64,000 bases of DNA from Sphingomonas oligophenolica (lineage in GTDB: Bacteria; Pseudomonadota; Alphaproteobacteria; Sphingomonadales; Sphingomonadaceae), in contig NZ_RCZK01000001.1 of NCBI RefSeq assembly GCF_006438955.1, forward strand, positions 310,001 through 374,000. Reading direction: 5' to 3'. The translations under genes and the position numbers were made by a program. The notes beneath the pieces were generated by a model. It ran no database searches. It was not told the DNA's origin and saw only the letters and a list, made by a program, of their open reading frames with translations. Below, piece by piece: positions 1-8,519 of this stretch. Position 1 is the first letter of the stretch; the number at the start of each line of letters is the position of its first letter.

Positions 1-136
1 CGCTGAGCGGCGCGGCGAGCGCGAGGCTGAGGCTGCGCACCCCGGCGACGCGATCGTGGAGCGTCGACCGATCGTTCGGCGAACGCGCGGTACTGGCGGA
101 TGCGGGCTTGGCGGGGGCGGGGGCGGCCTTGGGCAT
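1..136 (-). CDS. N-terminus of an EgtB-like protein (ergothioneine biosynthesis), cut by window edge
   Basis: Only the first 45 codons are inside the window, running leftwards off the edge from an ATG with a good upstream GAGGAG. The start is Ala/Pro-rich (MPKAAPAPAKPA) and is followed by a segment ending SLALAAPLS. In many EgtB proteins (the iron-dependent enzyme that joins hercynine to a thiol donor) the DinB-like N-terminal domain begins with a similar ...LAAPLSPED... stretch, which is the reason for the call. The catalytic domain is not visible, so this rests on a short match and could be another DinB-type protein. It follows the adenosyltransferase gene on the same strand with a 64-base gap. 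Confidence 0.45.
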   Translation of the reverse strand, partial: MPKAAPAPAKPASASTARSPNDRSTLHDRVAGVRSLSLALAAPLS

Positions 137-200
137 GTCGTCTCCTCGCGTCGTCCGCGAATCGTGTATCAGAATCCCGATCGACCTGCGTTGCCGTGGG

Positions 201-764
201 TCAACGCGTCGCGCCGGGAACCCAGAGAACGTCGCCCGCACCGGTTTTGTTCACGTGCCGTGCCGCGACGAACAAGTAATCCGACAGACGGTTGAGATAG
301 GTGACGGCGGCGGGATTGGCGGCCACGCCCAATCCGACGGCATTCCGCTCCGCGCGGCGGACGATGGCGCGCGCGAGATGCAGCGCCGCGCCCGCTGTGC
401 CGCCGCCCGGCAGGATGAAGCTCGCGAGCGGGGTGAGGCCGGCGTTCATCGCGTCGATCTCGTGTTCGAGCCGGTCGACCTGCGCGGGCACGATCCTGAG
501 CGTCATCGCGCTCGGGGTGAAATCGTCGCCGGGGGTGGCGAGGTCGGCGCCACAATCGAACAGGTCGCTTTGAATCCGCATCAGCGCGGTGGCGGCATCG
601 CCCGCGCCCAAGGCTGCGACCGCGACGCCGATCGCGCTGTTGGCTTCGTCGACATCGCCGATCGCCGCCATCCGCGCATCCGCTTTCGACACGCGCGACC
701 CGTCGACCAGCCCGGTCGTCCCGGCGTCACCCGTGCGGGTGTAAATCTTGTTGAGCTTGACCAG
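201..764 (-). CDS. Cob(I)alamin adenosyltransferase, PduO type
   Basis: Transfers the adenosyl group of ATP to cob(I)alamin to make coenzyme B12. The diagnostic N-terminal ATP-binding stretch KIYTRTGDAGTTGLVDG is present, followed by GDVDEANSAIG and the C-terminal helix region (RAERNAVGL, YLNRLSDYLFVAAR). Length of about 188 residues fits the family. The conserved N-terminus lies upstream of the first ATG (position 692), and no ATG, GTG or TTG occurs in frame between it and the preceding in-frame stop at 801-803. A CTG at 764, seven bases after a GGGGGC run, is the best remaining start and gives LVKLNKIYTRTG. The function is sure; the start codon is not. Confidence 0.88.
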   Translation of the reverse strand: MVKLNKIYTRTGDAGTTGLVDGSRVSKADARMAAIGDVDEANSAIGVAVAALGAGDAATALMRIQSDLFDCGADLATPGDDFTPSAMTLRIVPAQVDRLEHEIDAMNAGLTPLASFILPGGGTAGAALHLARAIVRRAERNAVGLGVAANPAAVTYLNRLSDYLFVAARHVNKTGAGDVLWVPGATR

Positions 765-800
765 CGTGTTGCCCCCCGGCTTGGATATCGGTCGCGCGCG

Positions 801-1031
801 TCAATTGTGGCCGGCGAGCATCATGATCGCGACGACGATCGTAATCGCCAGCGCCTGGAAGAATATCCGTTGCTGCATCATGCGGTTCGATTTCATCGAC
901 GCCGGACTTGGCCCTTCGCCGTTGCGGACCGATTCGGTCCCTTCCTGCAGGAACGACACGACGCCGCGCACCAGCGCGACCACGGTCGCGATCATCGCGG
1001 CCACGAGCAGGATCGAGAGGAAGATCGTCAT
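801..1031 (-). CDS. HIG1-domain twin transmembrane protein
   Basis: A 76-residue protein with two hydrophobic segments (about residues 3-22 and 57-73) joined by a polar loop containing SNRMMQQRIFFQ. That loop matches the QR-x3-Q signature of HIG1 (hypoxia-induced gene 1) proteins, which in mitochondria associate with respiratory complexes. Bacterial members are inner-membrane proteins of unproven role, often annotated as twin transmembrane protein. Its ATG overlaps the TGA of the upstream gluQ gene by four bases, so the two are probably translationally coupled. Its own stop precedes the adenosyltransferase gene by only 36 bases. Confidence 0.8.
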   Translation of the reverse strand: MTIFLSILLVAAMIATVVALVRGVVSFLQEGTESVRNGEGPSPASMKSNRMMQQRIFFQALAITIVVAIMMLAGHN

Positions 1032-1918
1032 AGCTCGAATGTAGTCGGTTGAGGCGATTTCGCAATGGTCGCGCGCAGCCGCGCGGCGAGCGCCGATCCG
1101 TCCACCCCACCCTCACGCAACGCCGCGAGACTCGGCGCGCCGCGGCGCTTGGCGAGGCGTTCGCCGTTGGTGTCGGTCAAGAGCGGGTGATGATGATAGC
1201 GCGGGGTCGGCAGGTCGAGCAGCGCCTGGAGCAGGCGATGGACATGCGTCGCCGCAAACAGGTCGACCCCGCGGACGATGTCGGTCACGCCCTGCGCGGC
1301 GTCGTCGACGGTTACCGCGAGGTGATAGGAGGCGGGTGCATCCTTGCGCGCCAGGATGACGTCGCCCTGCGGCGTGGGATCGGCAACCACCTCCCCCGCG
1401 ATCGCATCGTGCCAGCGCAGGCCGGGGGGAACCGCATCAAGCGCCTGGGCAAGATCGAGCCGCCAGCAATGCGCCTCCGCCATCCGCGCCCCGCGTTCGT
1501 CGGGGGTGAGCACGCGGCACGTCCCCGGATAGGCCGGGCCTTCGGATCCATGCGGCGCCGACAGGCTCGCCGTGATCGCCGCGCGGGTGCAGAAGCACGG
1601 ATAGACCAGCCCCCGCCGCCGCAACCGATCGATCGCCGCGGCGTACAGGTCGAGCCGCGCCGACTGGAACACCACATCGTCCCACGTTAGCCCCAGCCAC
1701 GCGAGATCGGCGAGGATCGCATCGACATGGTCGGGGCGGCTGCGGGTGCCGTCGATGTCTTCGATCCGCAGCAGGAACCGTCCGCCGGTCTCGCGCGCGA
1801 TATCGTGCGCCAGAATCGCCGAATAGGCATGGCCTTCGTGGAGCAGCCCGGTCGGGCTCGGCGCGAAGCGGGTGACGCACGCCGCCCCTTGACCGCGAAT
1901 CGCTCGCCGTGCTGTCAT
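1028..1918 (-). CDS. gluQ: Glutamyl-Q tRNA(Asp) synthetase
   Basis: A truncated glutamyl-tRNA synthetase paralogue that attaches glutamate to the queuosine base in the anticodon of tRNA(Asp) rather than to a tRNA 3' end. The class I signature is PSPTGLLHEGHAYSA near residue 20. The zinc site typical of the family is visible as YPCFCTR with a later YPGTCR, and the second signature is the degenerate RLAKRRG. There is no anticodon-binding domain, and 296 residues fits the family. The ATG at 1918 was preferred to one at 2017, which would run into the divergent HNH gene. It shares a start/stop overlap with the HIG1 gene. Confidence 0.93.
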   Translation of the reverse strand: MTARRAIRGQGAACVTRFAPSPTGLLHEGHAYSAILAHDIARETGGRFLLRIEDIDGTRSRPDHVDAILADLAWLGLTWDDVVFQSARLDLYAAAIDRLRRRGLVYPCFCTRAAITASLSAPHGSEGPAYPGTCRVLTPDERGARMAEAHCWRLDLAQALDAVPPGLRWHDAIAGEVVADPTPQGDVILARKDAPASYHLAVTVDDAAQGVTDIVRGVDLFAATHVHRLLQALLDLPTPRYHHHPLLTDTNGERLAKRRGAPSLAALREGGVDGSALAARLRATIAKSPQPTTFEL

Positions 1919-1974
1919 GATGCGGTCATCCTGATCGGCGACACGCCGCGAAGGTAGCCGAGTGAGGAAGGGCC

Positions 1975-2541
1975 GTGTTTCATCCCGATCTGATCCGTCA
2001 TCCCGATGCGTGTCCAACTCTCGTGCTGAATGCCGATTATACGCCGCTGTCCTATTATCCGCTGAGCCTGTGGCCGTGGCAGACCGCGATCAAGGCGCTG
2101 TTCCTCGACCGCGTCGATGTCGTCGCGCATTACGAGCGCGAGGTGCACAGCGCCAACCTGTCGATGAAGCTGCCTTCGGTCATCGCGCTCAAACATTATG
2201 TCAGGCCATCGGCGTTTCCCGCGTTCACCCGGTTCAACCTGTTCCTGCGCGATCGATTCGCGTGCCAATATTGCGGGCATCCGCGCGATCTGACGTTCGA
2301 TCACGTCGTGCCGCGCGCGCAGGGTGGGCGCACCACGTGGGAGAATGTCGTCACCGCCTGCGCGCCGTGCAACCTCAAGAAGGGCGGGCGAACCCCCAAA
2401 CAGGCATCGATGCCGCTGCATATCGATCCGATCCGCCCGACCAACTGGCATCTTCAGGAACATGGCAAGAGTTTCCCCCCCAACTATCTGCACGACACCT
2501 GGCATGACTGGCTCTATTGGGACATCGAACTCGAAGCCTGA
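1975..2541 (+). CDS. HNH endonuclease family protein
   Basis: A 188-residue protein with a C-terminal HNH/McrA-like domain. CQYCGHP supplies two zinc-binding cysteines, LTFDHVVPRAQGG carries the catalytic DH pair, and WENVVTACAPCN supplies the N and a second CxxC. The N-terminal part (VLNADYTPLSYYPLS, AIKALFLDRVDVV) is the usual leader of a chromosomal HNH family in proteobacteria whose role is unknown. It starts at a GTG preceded by GAGGAAGG. It diverges from gluQ, so the 56 bases between them must hold both promoters. Nuclease activity is inferred from the motifs only. Confidence 0.88.
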   Translation: MFHPDLIRHPDACPTLVLNADYTPLSYYPLSLWPWQTAIKALFLDRVDVVAHYEREVHSANLSMKLPSVIALKHYVRPSAFPAFTRFNLFLRDRFACQYCGHPRDLTFDHVVPRAQGGRTTWENVVTACAPCNLKKGGRTPKQASMPLHIDPIRPTNWHLQEHGKSFPPNYLHDTWHDWLYWDIELEA

Positions 2542-2551
2542 TGGAGTAGTT

Positions 2552-3010
2552 ATGCGATCGATGGCAGGTCTGGTGCTGATCGGCGCAGCGTTGCTGGCTG
2601 GATGCGGCCAATCGGCGGACGAGGCCAAGGCGGTGGCGGATGCGAATGCGAACGCGGCGGGGTTCACCCCGCCCGCGGTGATGTCGCGGATCGATTTCGG
2701 CTCGTCGATGGATCGCCGGTTCCGCCAGCTAGATCTTAACACCGACGATCGTCTGACCCCCGACGAACTGCCCCGCCGCACCGCGCGGCTGAGACGGCTC
2801 GACAAGGACGGCAACGGGTCGGTCAGCCCGATCGAGTTCAGCGAAGGCACGTTGAAACGGTTCGACGCGATGGACCTCAACCACGACAGCACCGTCACCT
2901 CAGAGGAGCATCAGGCGTGGCGCGACGCGAACCGCGCGCGCGGCGATGTACCGACCGGCGGCGATTCGGTCGGCGACGCGCTCGAGAACCGGATTGCCAC
3001 CCCCGACTAG
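2552..3010 (+). CDS. EF-hand calcium-binding lipoprotein
   Basis: A 152-residue secreted protein with a lipoprotein signal peptide (hydrophobic stretch, then LLAGC). It carries three clear 12-residue EF-hand loops: DLNTDDRLTPDE, DKDGNGSVSPIE and DLNHDSTVTSEE. Each has acidic or Asn residues at positions 1, 3 and 5 and Glu at 12, so calcium binding is likely. The ATG at 2552 follows GGAG and is ten bases after the stop of the HNH gene, so the two may be cotranscribed. Specific partners and role cannot be read from the sequence. Confidence 0.85.
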   Translation: MRSMAGLVLIGAALLAGCGQSADEAKAVADANANAAGFTPPAVMSRIDFGSSMDRRFRQLDLNTDDRLTPDELPRRTARLRRLDKDGNGSVSPIEFSEGTLKRFDAMDLNHDSTVTSEEHQAWRDANRARGDVPTGGDSVGDALENRIATPD

Positions 3011-3064
3011 CTGACGCGCTCACAACGGTTGACCCTGCGCCTGTCGCAGCGCAGCATTAGCGTC

Positions 3065-5767
3065 ATGGCCAGCCTCCCCCGGATCGAAAACAACGCGGAT
3101 GTCCGCTTCCTCGGCGCGAAGCTGGGCGAGGTGATCCGGGCCTATGGCGGCGATGCGCTGTTCGATGCGACCGAGGCGATCCGCAAGGCATCGGTCGATC
3201 GCGCACGCGACCACGCCAACGGGCAGGACGGGCTGGGCAACCGCGCCGCGCTCGACCTCGGGCTCGGCAAGCTCGACCTTGACGAGACGCTCGATTTCGT
3301 CCGCGGGTTCATGCTGTTCTCGATGCTCGCCAACCTCGCCGAAGATCGCCAGGGCATCGCCGCCGAACCGGATGCGGATTTCGCCTCCGCAGTCGCGACG
3401 CTCGAACGCGAAGGGCTCGACCATGCCGCGATCGCCGACCTTCTGGCGCACGCGCTGATCGCGCCGGTGCTGACCGCGCACCCGACCGAGGTGCGGCGCA
3501 AGAGCATGATCGATCACAAGAACCGGATCGCCGAGCTGATGCAGCTCAAGGATACGGGGCGTAAGGAAACCCCTGATGGTGACTCAATCGACGACGCCAT
3601 CCTGCGCCAGATTGCGCTGCTGTGGCAGACCCGGGTGCTGCGGCGCGAGAAGCTGTACGTCACCGACGAGGTCGAGACCGCGCTCAGCTACCTGCGCGAC
3701 GTGTTCCTGCCCACGCTGCCCGCGCTCTACCAGCGCTGGGATCGTGCGTTCGGAGAGCGGGTGCCGTCGTTCCTGCGCCCCGGCAGCTGGATCGGCGGCG
3801 ACCGCGACGGCAATCCCTTCGTCACCGCCGACAGCCTGCGTACCGCTCTCAGGCGGTCGAGTGAGGCGGTGCTCGGCCATTATCTCGACCAGTTGCACGC
3901 GCTGGGCGCCGAACTGTCGATATCGAGCGAGCATGCCGCCATCGACGACGCGGTGGTCGCGCTGGCCGAGGCGAGCGGCGACGCGGCCCCGACCCGCGCC
4001 GACGAGCCCTATCGCCGCGCGCTGTCGGGCCTCTACGCGCGCCTGGCCGCGACGTATCTGGCGATTACGGGAAAGGCACCTGCGCGCGGCGGCCATCTGG
4101 TCGGCGAGCCTTATGCCAATCCGCAGGCGTTCCGCCGCGATCTCGCGGCGCTCGCGCACGCGCTGTCCGCGAACAGTCCGCTGCGCAGCGGCGGCGCGCT
4201 CGGGCGGTTGATCCGGTCGGTCGAGACCTTTGGCTTCCACCTCGCGACGCTCGATATGCGCCAGAACAGCGCGGTCCACGAACGCGTCGTCGCCGAACTG
4301 CTCACGGTTGCGGGGGTCGAGGCGGATTACCTGTCGCTCGACGAAGCCGCGCGCGTCGCGTTGCTGCGCCGCGAACTCGCCTCGCCGCGCCTGCTGGCGA
4401 GCCGCTTCACCACTTATTCGGACGAGACGACGGGCGAACTCGCGATCCTCGCCGCCGCCGCCGAGGCGCACGCGACCTACGGCCCGCAGTGCATCACCAA
4501 CTACATCGTCTCGATGGCCGAATCGGTCAGCGACCTGCTCGAAATCAACCTGATGATGAAGGAGGTCGGGCTCTACACCCCCGGTCGGACGCCGGATGAC
4601 CCGCCGGTCGCCGCGATCATGGCGGTGCCGTTGTTCGAGACGATCGGCGATCTGGAGGCCGCGCCCGCGGTGATGACCGACTGGTTCGCGCTGCCCGAAA
4701 CCGCCGCGATCGCGCAGCGCCGCGGCCATCAGGAAGTGATGATCGGTTATTCGGATTCGAACAAGGACGGCGGCTATCTCACCTCGACGTGGAGCCTGTT
4801 CCAGGCGTCGACCGCGCTGAAGCCGGTGTTCGAGGCGGCGGGCGTCGGCATGCAGTTGTTCCATGGCCGCGGCGGCGCGGTCGGGCGCGGCGGCGGGTCA
4901 GCCTTTTCCGCGATTCGCGCGCAGCCGCCGGGCACCGTCCAGGGCCGGATCCGGATCACCGAACAGGGCGAGGTGATCGCCGCCAAATATGGCAGCCGCG
5001 ACACCGCGATGACCAATCTGGAAGCGATGGCGTCGGCGACCCTGCTCGCCAGCCTGGAGCCGGCGCGGCTGTCGAACGCCGATAACACCGATTTCCAGGC
5101 GGCGATGGCGACCATGAGCGACACCGCGTTCCACGCGTATCGCGACCTGGTCTATGGCACCAAGGGGTTCCGCATCTTCTTTCGCCAGATGACCCCGCTG
5201 GCCGAGATCGCGGGGCTCAAGATCGGCAGCCGTCCGGCGAGCCGCAAGAAATCCGATCGCATCGAGGATTTGCGCGCGATCCCCTGGGTGTTCAGCTGGG
5301 CACAGGCGCGCACGATGCTGCCCGGCTGGTACGGGGTCGGGCAGGCGATCGCGGCATTTCCGGACAAAGCGCGGCTCGCCGACATGGCGGAGGGCTGGCC
5401 GTTCTTCGCCGCCGCGCTCGCCAATATGGAAATGGTGCTCGCCAAATCGGACATCGCGATCGCCGAACGCTATGCGCAGCTGGTGGAAGATCCAGCGTTA
5501 CGCGATCCGATCTTCGGGCGGATCCGCGATGCCTGGTACCAGACCCGCGACGGCCTGCTGACGGCGACGGGGCAATCGCGGCTGCTCGAAAAACACCCCG
5601 CGCTCGATGCCTCGATCCGGCTGCGGCTGCCGTATATCGAGCCACTCAACCTGCTCCAGATCGAACTGATGAAGCGCCACCGCGCGGGCGAAGATGACCC
5701 GCGGATTGGCGAGGGCATCCTGCTGTCGATCAACGCGATCGCGACCGCGCTGCGGAATTCGGGGTAG
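3065..5767 (+). CDS. ppc: Phosphoenolpyruvate carboxylase
   Basis: Carboxylates phosphoenolpyruvate with bicarbonate to give oxaloacetate, refilling the TCA cycle. The protein is 900 residues, normal for the bacterial enzyme. Hallmarks are [12 protein letters not shown] (catalytic His near residue 139), [31 protein letters not shown], the glycine loop [13 protein letters not shown] near residue 600, and RITEQGEVI. The C-terminus ends ALRNSG; family members usually end in a short glycine-containing tail. The ATG at 3065 was chosen; a TTG at 3029 in frame adds 12 unlikely residues, but neither has a strong ribosome site. It converges on murA with only 32 bases between. Confidence 0.97.
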   Translation: MASLPRIENNADVRFLGAKLGEVIRAYGGDALFDATEAIRKASVDRARDHANGQDGLGNRAALDLGLGKLDLDETLDFVRGFMLFSMLANLAEDRQGIAAEPDADFASAVATLEREGLDHAAIADLLAHALIAPVLTAHPTEVRRKSMIDHKNRIAELMQLKDTGRKETPDGDSIDDAILRQIALLWQTRVLRREKLYVTDEVETALSYLRDVFLPTLPALYQRWDRAFGERVPSFLRPGSWIGGDRDGNPFVTADSLRTALRRSSEAVLGHYLDQLHALGAELSISSEHAAIDDAVVALAEASGDAAPTRADEPYRRALSGLYARLAATYLAITGKAPARGGHLVGEPYANPQAFRRDLAALAHALSANSPLRSGGALGRLIRSVETFGFHLATLDMRQNSAVHERVVAELLTVAGVEADYLSLDEAARVALLRRELASPRLLASRFTTYSDETTGELAILAAAAEAHATYGPQCITNYIVSMAESVSDLLEINLMMKEVGLYTPGRTPDDPPVAAIMAVPLFETIGDLEAAPAVMTDWFALPETAAIAQRRGHQEVMIGYSDSNKDGGYLTSTWSLFQASTALKPVFEAAGVGMQLFHGRGGAVGRGGGSAFSAIRAQPPGTVQGRIRITEQGEVIAAKYGSRDTAMTNLEAMASATLLASLEPARLSNADNTDFQAAMATMSDTAFHAYRDLVYGTKGFRIFFRQMTPLAEIAGLKIGSRPASRKKSDRIEDLRAIPWVFSWAQARTMLPGWYGVGQAIAAFPDKARLADMAEGWPFFAAALANMEMVLAKSDIAIAERYAQLVEDPALRDPIFGRIRDAWYQTRDGLLTATGQSRLLEKHPALDASIRLRLPYIEPLNLLQIELMKRHRAGEDDPRIGEGILLSINAIATALRNSG

Positions 5768-5799
5768 GCAATCCTTCTCCCAAGGGGAGAGATTGAGCG

Positions 5800-7083
5800 T
5801 TACCCGTCGCTGGCGCGTTCGATGTCGGCGCCGACCGCCTGGAGTTTTTCTTCGAGCCGCTCGTAGCCGCGGTCGAGGTGATAGACGCGCGCGACCTTGG
5901 TCTCGCCATCCGCCACGAGCCCCGCGAGGATCAGGCTCATCGAGGCGCGGAGATCAGTGGCCATCACCGGCGCGCCGACCAGCCGGTCGACCCCGCGCAC
6001 GATCGCGGTGCGCCCGCTGACCTGGATATCCGCGCCCATCCGCGCGAGTTCGGGGACGTGCATGTAGCGGTTTTCGAAGATGGTTTCGGTCAGCACGCTC
6101 GCGCCGTCGGCCTTGCACAGCATCGCCATGAATTGCGCCTGCATGTCGGTCGCGAAGCCCGGAAAAGGCGCGGTCGAGAGCGTCAGCGGCTTAAGCGGCG
6201 CGTCCGCGGTGATCGTTACCCCGCCCTTGCGTTCCTCGACGGTGACCCCCGCCTCGATCAGCGCATCGAGCGTCGCGCGCATGTCGACACCGTTCGCGCC
6301 GACCAGGTCGAGGCTGCCCCCGGTGATGGCGGCGGCACAGGCATAGCTGCCCGCCTCGATCCGGTCGGGCATCACCGCATAGGTCGCGCCGTGCAAGCGA
6401 TCGCGGCCCTCGATCGTGAGCGTCTCGGTGCCGATCCCGTCGATCGAGGCGCCCATCGCGACGAGGCAGCGGCACAGGTCGACGATTTCGGGTTCGCGCG
6501 CGGCGTTGTCGATGACGCTGGCGCCTTTCGCCAGCACCGCAGCCATGACGACATTCTCGGTCGCGCCGACCGAGACGATCGGGAAGCGATAGCGCCCGCC
6601 CGACAAGCGGCCGCCGGGCGCGACCGCCTTGACGTAGCCCGCCGCCATTTCGAGCTCGGCGCCGATCGCCTCGAGCGCGCGGAGGTGAAGGTCGATCGGG
6701 CGGTTGCCGATCGCGCAGCCGCCGGGGAGCGAGACGGTCGCCTCGCCCGCGCGCGCCAGCACCGGGCCGAGCACGAGGATCGACGCGCGCATTTTGCGCA
6801 CGATGTCGTAGGGCGCCTCGGTCGAGGTCAGCCGTCCGGCGCGGATCGTCATGACGCGCCCGAAATCCTCGGGCCGCGTCCCCTCGATCGCGGTCGAGGC
6901 ACCCAGTTGGTTGAGCAGATGCCCGAACCCGTCGACATCGGCGAGCCGCGGCAGGTTGCGCAGCGTCAGCGGTTCGTCGGTCAGCAGCGCGCATGGCATC
7001 AGCGTCAGCGCGGCATTCTTCGCGCCCGAAATCGGTACGCGGCCGGCAAGGCGGCGTCCGCCGCGGATCAGGATATGGTCCAT
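5800..7083 (-). CDS. murA: UDP-N-acetylglucosamine 1-carboxyvinyltransferase
   Basis: First committed step of peptidoglycan synthesis in the cytoplasm: transfers enolpyruvate from PEP to UDP-GlcNAc. The protein is 427 residues, standard length. Seen are the N-terminal GAKNAAL substrate loop, the catalytic-cysteine loop [15 protein letters not shown] (Cys rather than the fosfomycin-resistant Asp), and the C-terminal repeat of the two-domain EPSP-synthase fold. The ATG at 7083 begins MDHILIRGG, the usual start; an ATG 27 bases upstream lacks homology. It lies downstream of clpS on the same strand with a 69-base gap. Confidence 0.97.
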   Translation of the reverse strand: MDHILIRGGRRLAGRVPISGAKNAALTLMPCALLTDEPLTLRNLPRLADVDGFGHLLNQLGASTAIEGTRPEDFGRVMTIRAGRLTSTEAPYDIVRKMRASILVLGPVLARAGEATVSLPGGCAIGNRPIDLHLRALEAIGAELEMAAGYVKAVAPGGRLSGGRYRFPIVSVGATENVVMAAVLAKGASVIDNAAREPEIVDLCRCLVAMGASIDGIGTETLTIEGRDRLHGATYAVMPDRIEAGSYACAAAITGGSLDLVGANGVDMRATLDALIEAGVTVEERKGGVTITADAPLKPLTLSTAPFPGFATDMQAQFMAMLCKADGASVLTETIFENRYMHVPELARMGADIQVSGRTAIVRGVDRLVGAPVMATDLRASMSLILAGLVADGETKVARVYHLDRGYERLEEKLQAVGADIERASDG

Positions 7084-7152
7084 CGCGCCGGGTCTAGCGA
7101 TGCATGCCAAAGGCGCAAGGACACGCGCTCGCCCCGCACCTACGCCGAGGGT

Positions 7153-7512
7153 TCACGCCTTTTCGAGCGTGCATTGCAGCGGGTGCTGGTGCTGGCGCGC
7201 GAAGTCCATCACCTGCCCGACCTTGGTCTCGGCGACCTCGTAGCTGAAGGTGCCGCAGATCCCGACGCCCTTCTGGTGGACGTGAAGCATCACCCGCGTC
7301 GCCGCCTCCATGTCCATCCGGAAAAAGCGCTGGAGGCACAGGACGACGAATTCCATCGGGGTGTAATCGTCGTTGAGCATCAGCACCCGATAGGGCGTCG
7401 GCTGTTTGGTGCGGGTGCGCGTCTTGGTCGCGAGCCCAGTGCTCCCGTCGGCGCCGCCGTCGTCGTGATCGGCATCGCGACGCTCGGCCATCATGGTCGG
7501 TGTGATTGTCAT
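7153..7512 (-). CDS. clpS: ATP-dependent Clp protease adaptor ClpS
   Basis: Adaptor that hands N-degron substrates to ClpA-ClpP. The core is typical: [17 protein letters not shown], then the Met/Leu-rich substrate pocket region and [21 protein letters not shown]. The N-terminal tail (about 40 residues, rich in Asp and Thr/Lys) is the disordered extension expected of the family. The ATG at 7512 follows GGACCG; an ATG pair at 7494 and 7491 is an alternative that removes six or seven residues. It is separated from the phasin gene upstream by a terminator. Confidence 0.95.
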   Translation of the reverse strand: MTITPTMMAERRDADHDDGGADGSTGLATKTRTRTKQPTPYRVLMLNDDYTPMEFVVLCLQRFFRMDMEAATRVMLHVHQKGVGICGTFSYEVAETKVGQVMDFARQHQHPLQCTLEKA

Positions 7513-7565
7513 TGCGGTCCGGAAAATATGGCATCGGGGGCGCCGGGGGCAAGCCCTAACACGCG

Positions 7566-7595
7566 AAAAGGGCGACCGCATCGCTGCGACCGCCC
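7566..7595 (-). terminator. Intrinsic terminator after the phasin gene
   Basis: Read on the minus strand, a ten-pair stem (GGGCGGTCGC with GCGGTCGCCC, two G-U pairs) around a six-base loop is followed directly by TTTTCG. It lies 37 bases after the phasin stop and before the clpS start, so it should end the phasin transcript. Confidence 0.72.
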
Positions 7596-7631
7596 GATCG
7601 GACCCGTTGCCGGGCAGTAATCGACGCGCGG

Positions 7632-8420
7632 TTACGCGGCGATCTTGATCTTCTCGGCGGCGAGCGAGACGCGGTTCGAGATCGGCTGTGCGACCTCGCC
7701 CGCCAGCTTCAGCATCGCTTCGGTCGACTTGGAGGTGTGCGCCACCATCATGTCGAACGACGAGCGGACGAAATCGCTCTGCAGCTTCATGAAGTCGGTC
7801 GGCGACTTGACCGAGGCCAGCTTCTTGGCGGCGGCGGTCGCGTCTTCGAACGAGGTCTTGGCATAGGCGACGGCGTCCTGGCTCATCGCTTCGATGCCCT
7901 TGGCCGCGATCTTCGACGATTCGACGATCGCCTCGATGTTGCCCTTCGAGAAATCGTTGATCTCGCCGAACATCTTCTGGCTCTTGTCGACCGCGGTCTT
8001 GGTGCGCTCGTTGGCCTGGGCGATCATGTCCTTGGCCTTGTCGGTGGTGGTCTTCATCGCGTCCATCATCTTGTCCTTCTTGGCTGGCGCCGCGGTCGCG
8101 GCAATGGGGTTACGGGTCTTGGTGGCAGCTTTGCGCGCGGCCGGTTTCCGCTTGGCTGGGGTCAGCTTGGCGGTTTTCGGCTTGGCAGCCTGCTTCTTGG
8201 CGACCGACCGCGTCTTGGTTGCGGTGGCCGCTGGCTTGGCGGGTGCCGGATCGGCCTTGGGCGCCGCGGCGGCGGGCGCCGGCTTGGCGTCGGGCTTAAC
8301 GGCGGGCTTGTCTGCGTCGGGCTTCGCGGCCTCGGGCTTCGCAGCGGGAGCGACCGCAGCCCTGGACTCGGGCGTCGCGACCGGGGTCGCGGGCTTGGCG
8401 GTCGTGTCGGTATCGGCCAT
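7632..8420 (-). CDS. Phasin family protein (PHA granule surface)
   Basis: A 262-residue protein in two parts. The first half is a low-complexity Ala/Lys/Pro-rich region resembling a histone-like or PhaF tail (repeated KPAAK and AKPDA type units) and may bind DNA. The second half is an amphipathic helical phasin domain (about residues 145-262) with [13 protein letters not shown] and [17 protein letters not shown], the usual phasin signature. Phasins coat polyhydroxyalkanoate granules. It lies just downstream of phaC on the same strand, behind its own palindromic operator and promoter. The ATG at 8420 has GGAGA eight bases upstream. Confidence 0.9.
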   Translation of the reverse strand: MADTDTTAKPATPVATPESRAAVAPAAKPEAAKPDADKPAVKPDAKPAPAAAAPKADPAPAKPAATATKTRSVAKKQAAKPKTAKLTPAKRKPAARKAATKTRNPIAATAAPAKKDKMMDAMKTTTDKAKDMIAQANERTKTAVDKSQKMFGEINDFSKGNIEAIVESSKIAAKGIEAMSQDAVAYAKTSFEDATAAAKKLASVKSPTDFMKLQSDFVRSSFDMMVAHTSKSTEAMLKLAGEVAQPISNRVSLAAEKIKIAA

Positions 8421-8451
8421 CGGTGCAGTCTCCAGCTCTATGCTGCGATGC

Positions 8452-8498
8452 ACCATAAGCGCATTCGGATCGCAGTGCAACAATTAATGTTGCACTGC
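8452..8498 (-). promoter_or_regulatory. Phasin promoter with overlapping palindromic operator (likely PhaR site)
   Basis: Bases 8472-8481 (GCAGTGCAAC) and 8489-8498 (GTTGCACTGC) form a perfect 10-bp inverted repeat around AATTAAT. On the phasin strand the half-site contributes TTGCAC (8480-8475), which stands 17 bases from TATGGT (8457-8452), a plausible -35/-10 pair. TGC/GCA-rich palindromes before phasin genes are bound by the repressor PhaR in Paracoccus and Rhodobacter. That a PhaR homologue acts here is inference; no phaR gene is in the window. Confidence 0.7.
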
Positions 8499-8519
8499 AC
8501 CAAAATCGTCGCGGCGGCG

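Noticed and set aside
108..1052. 314-codon plus-strand frame over the adenosyltransferase and HIG1 genes
   Set aside because: No motifs, basic low-complexity product, antisense to conserved proteins.
5768..5799. Terminator between ppc and murA
   Set aside because: CTTCTCCC-AA-GGGGAGAG could fold but the loop is too small and no T-run follows on either strand.
5878..7620. Open frame of 580 codons on the plus strand across murA and clpS
   Set aside because: It is antisense to two conserved genes, has biased composition and no recognisable motif.
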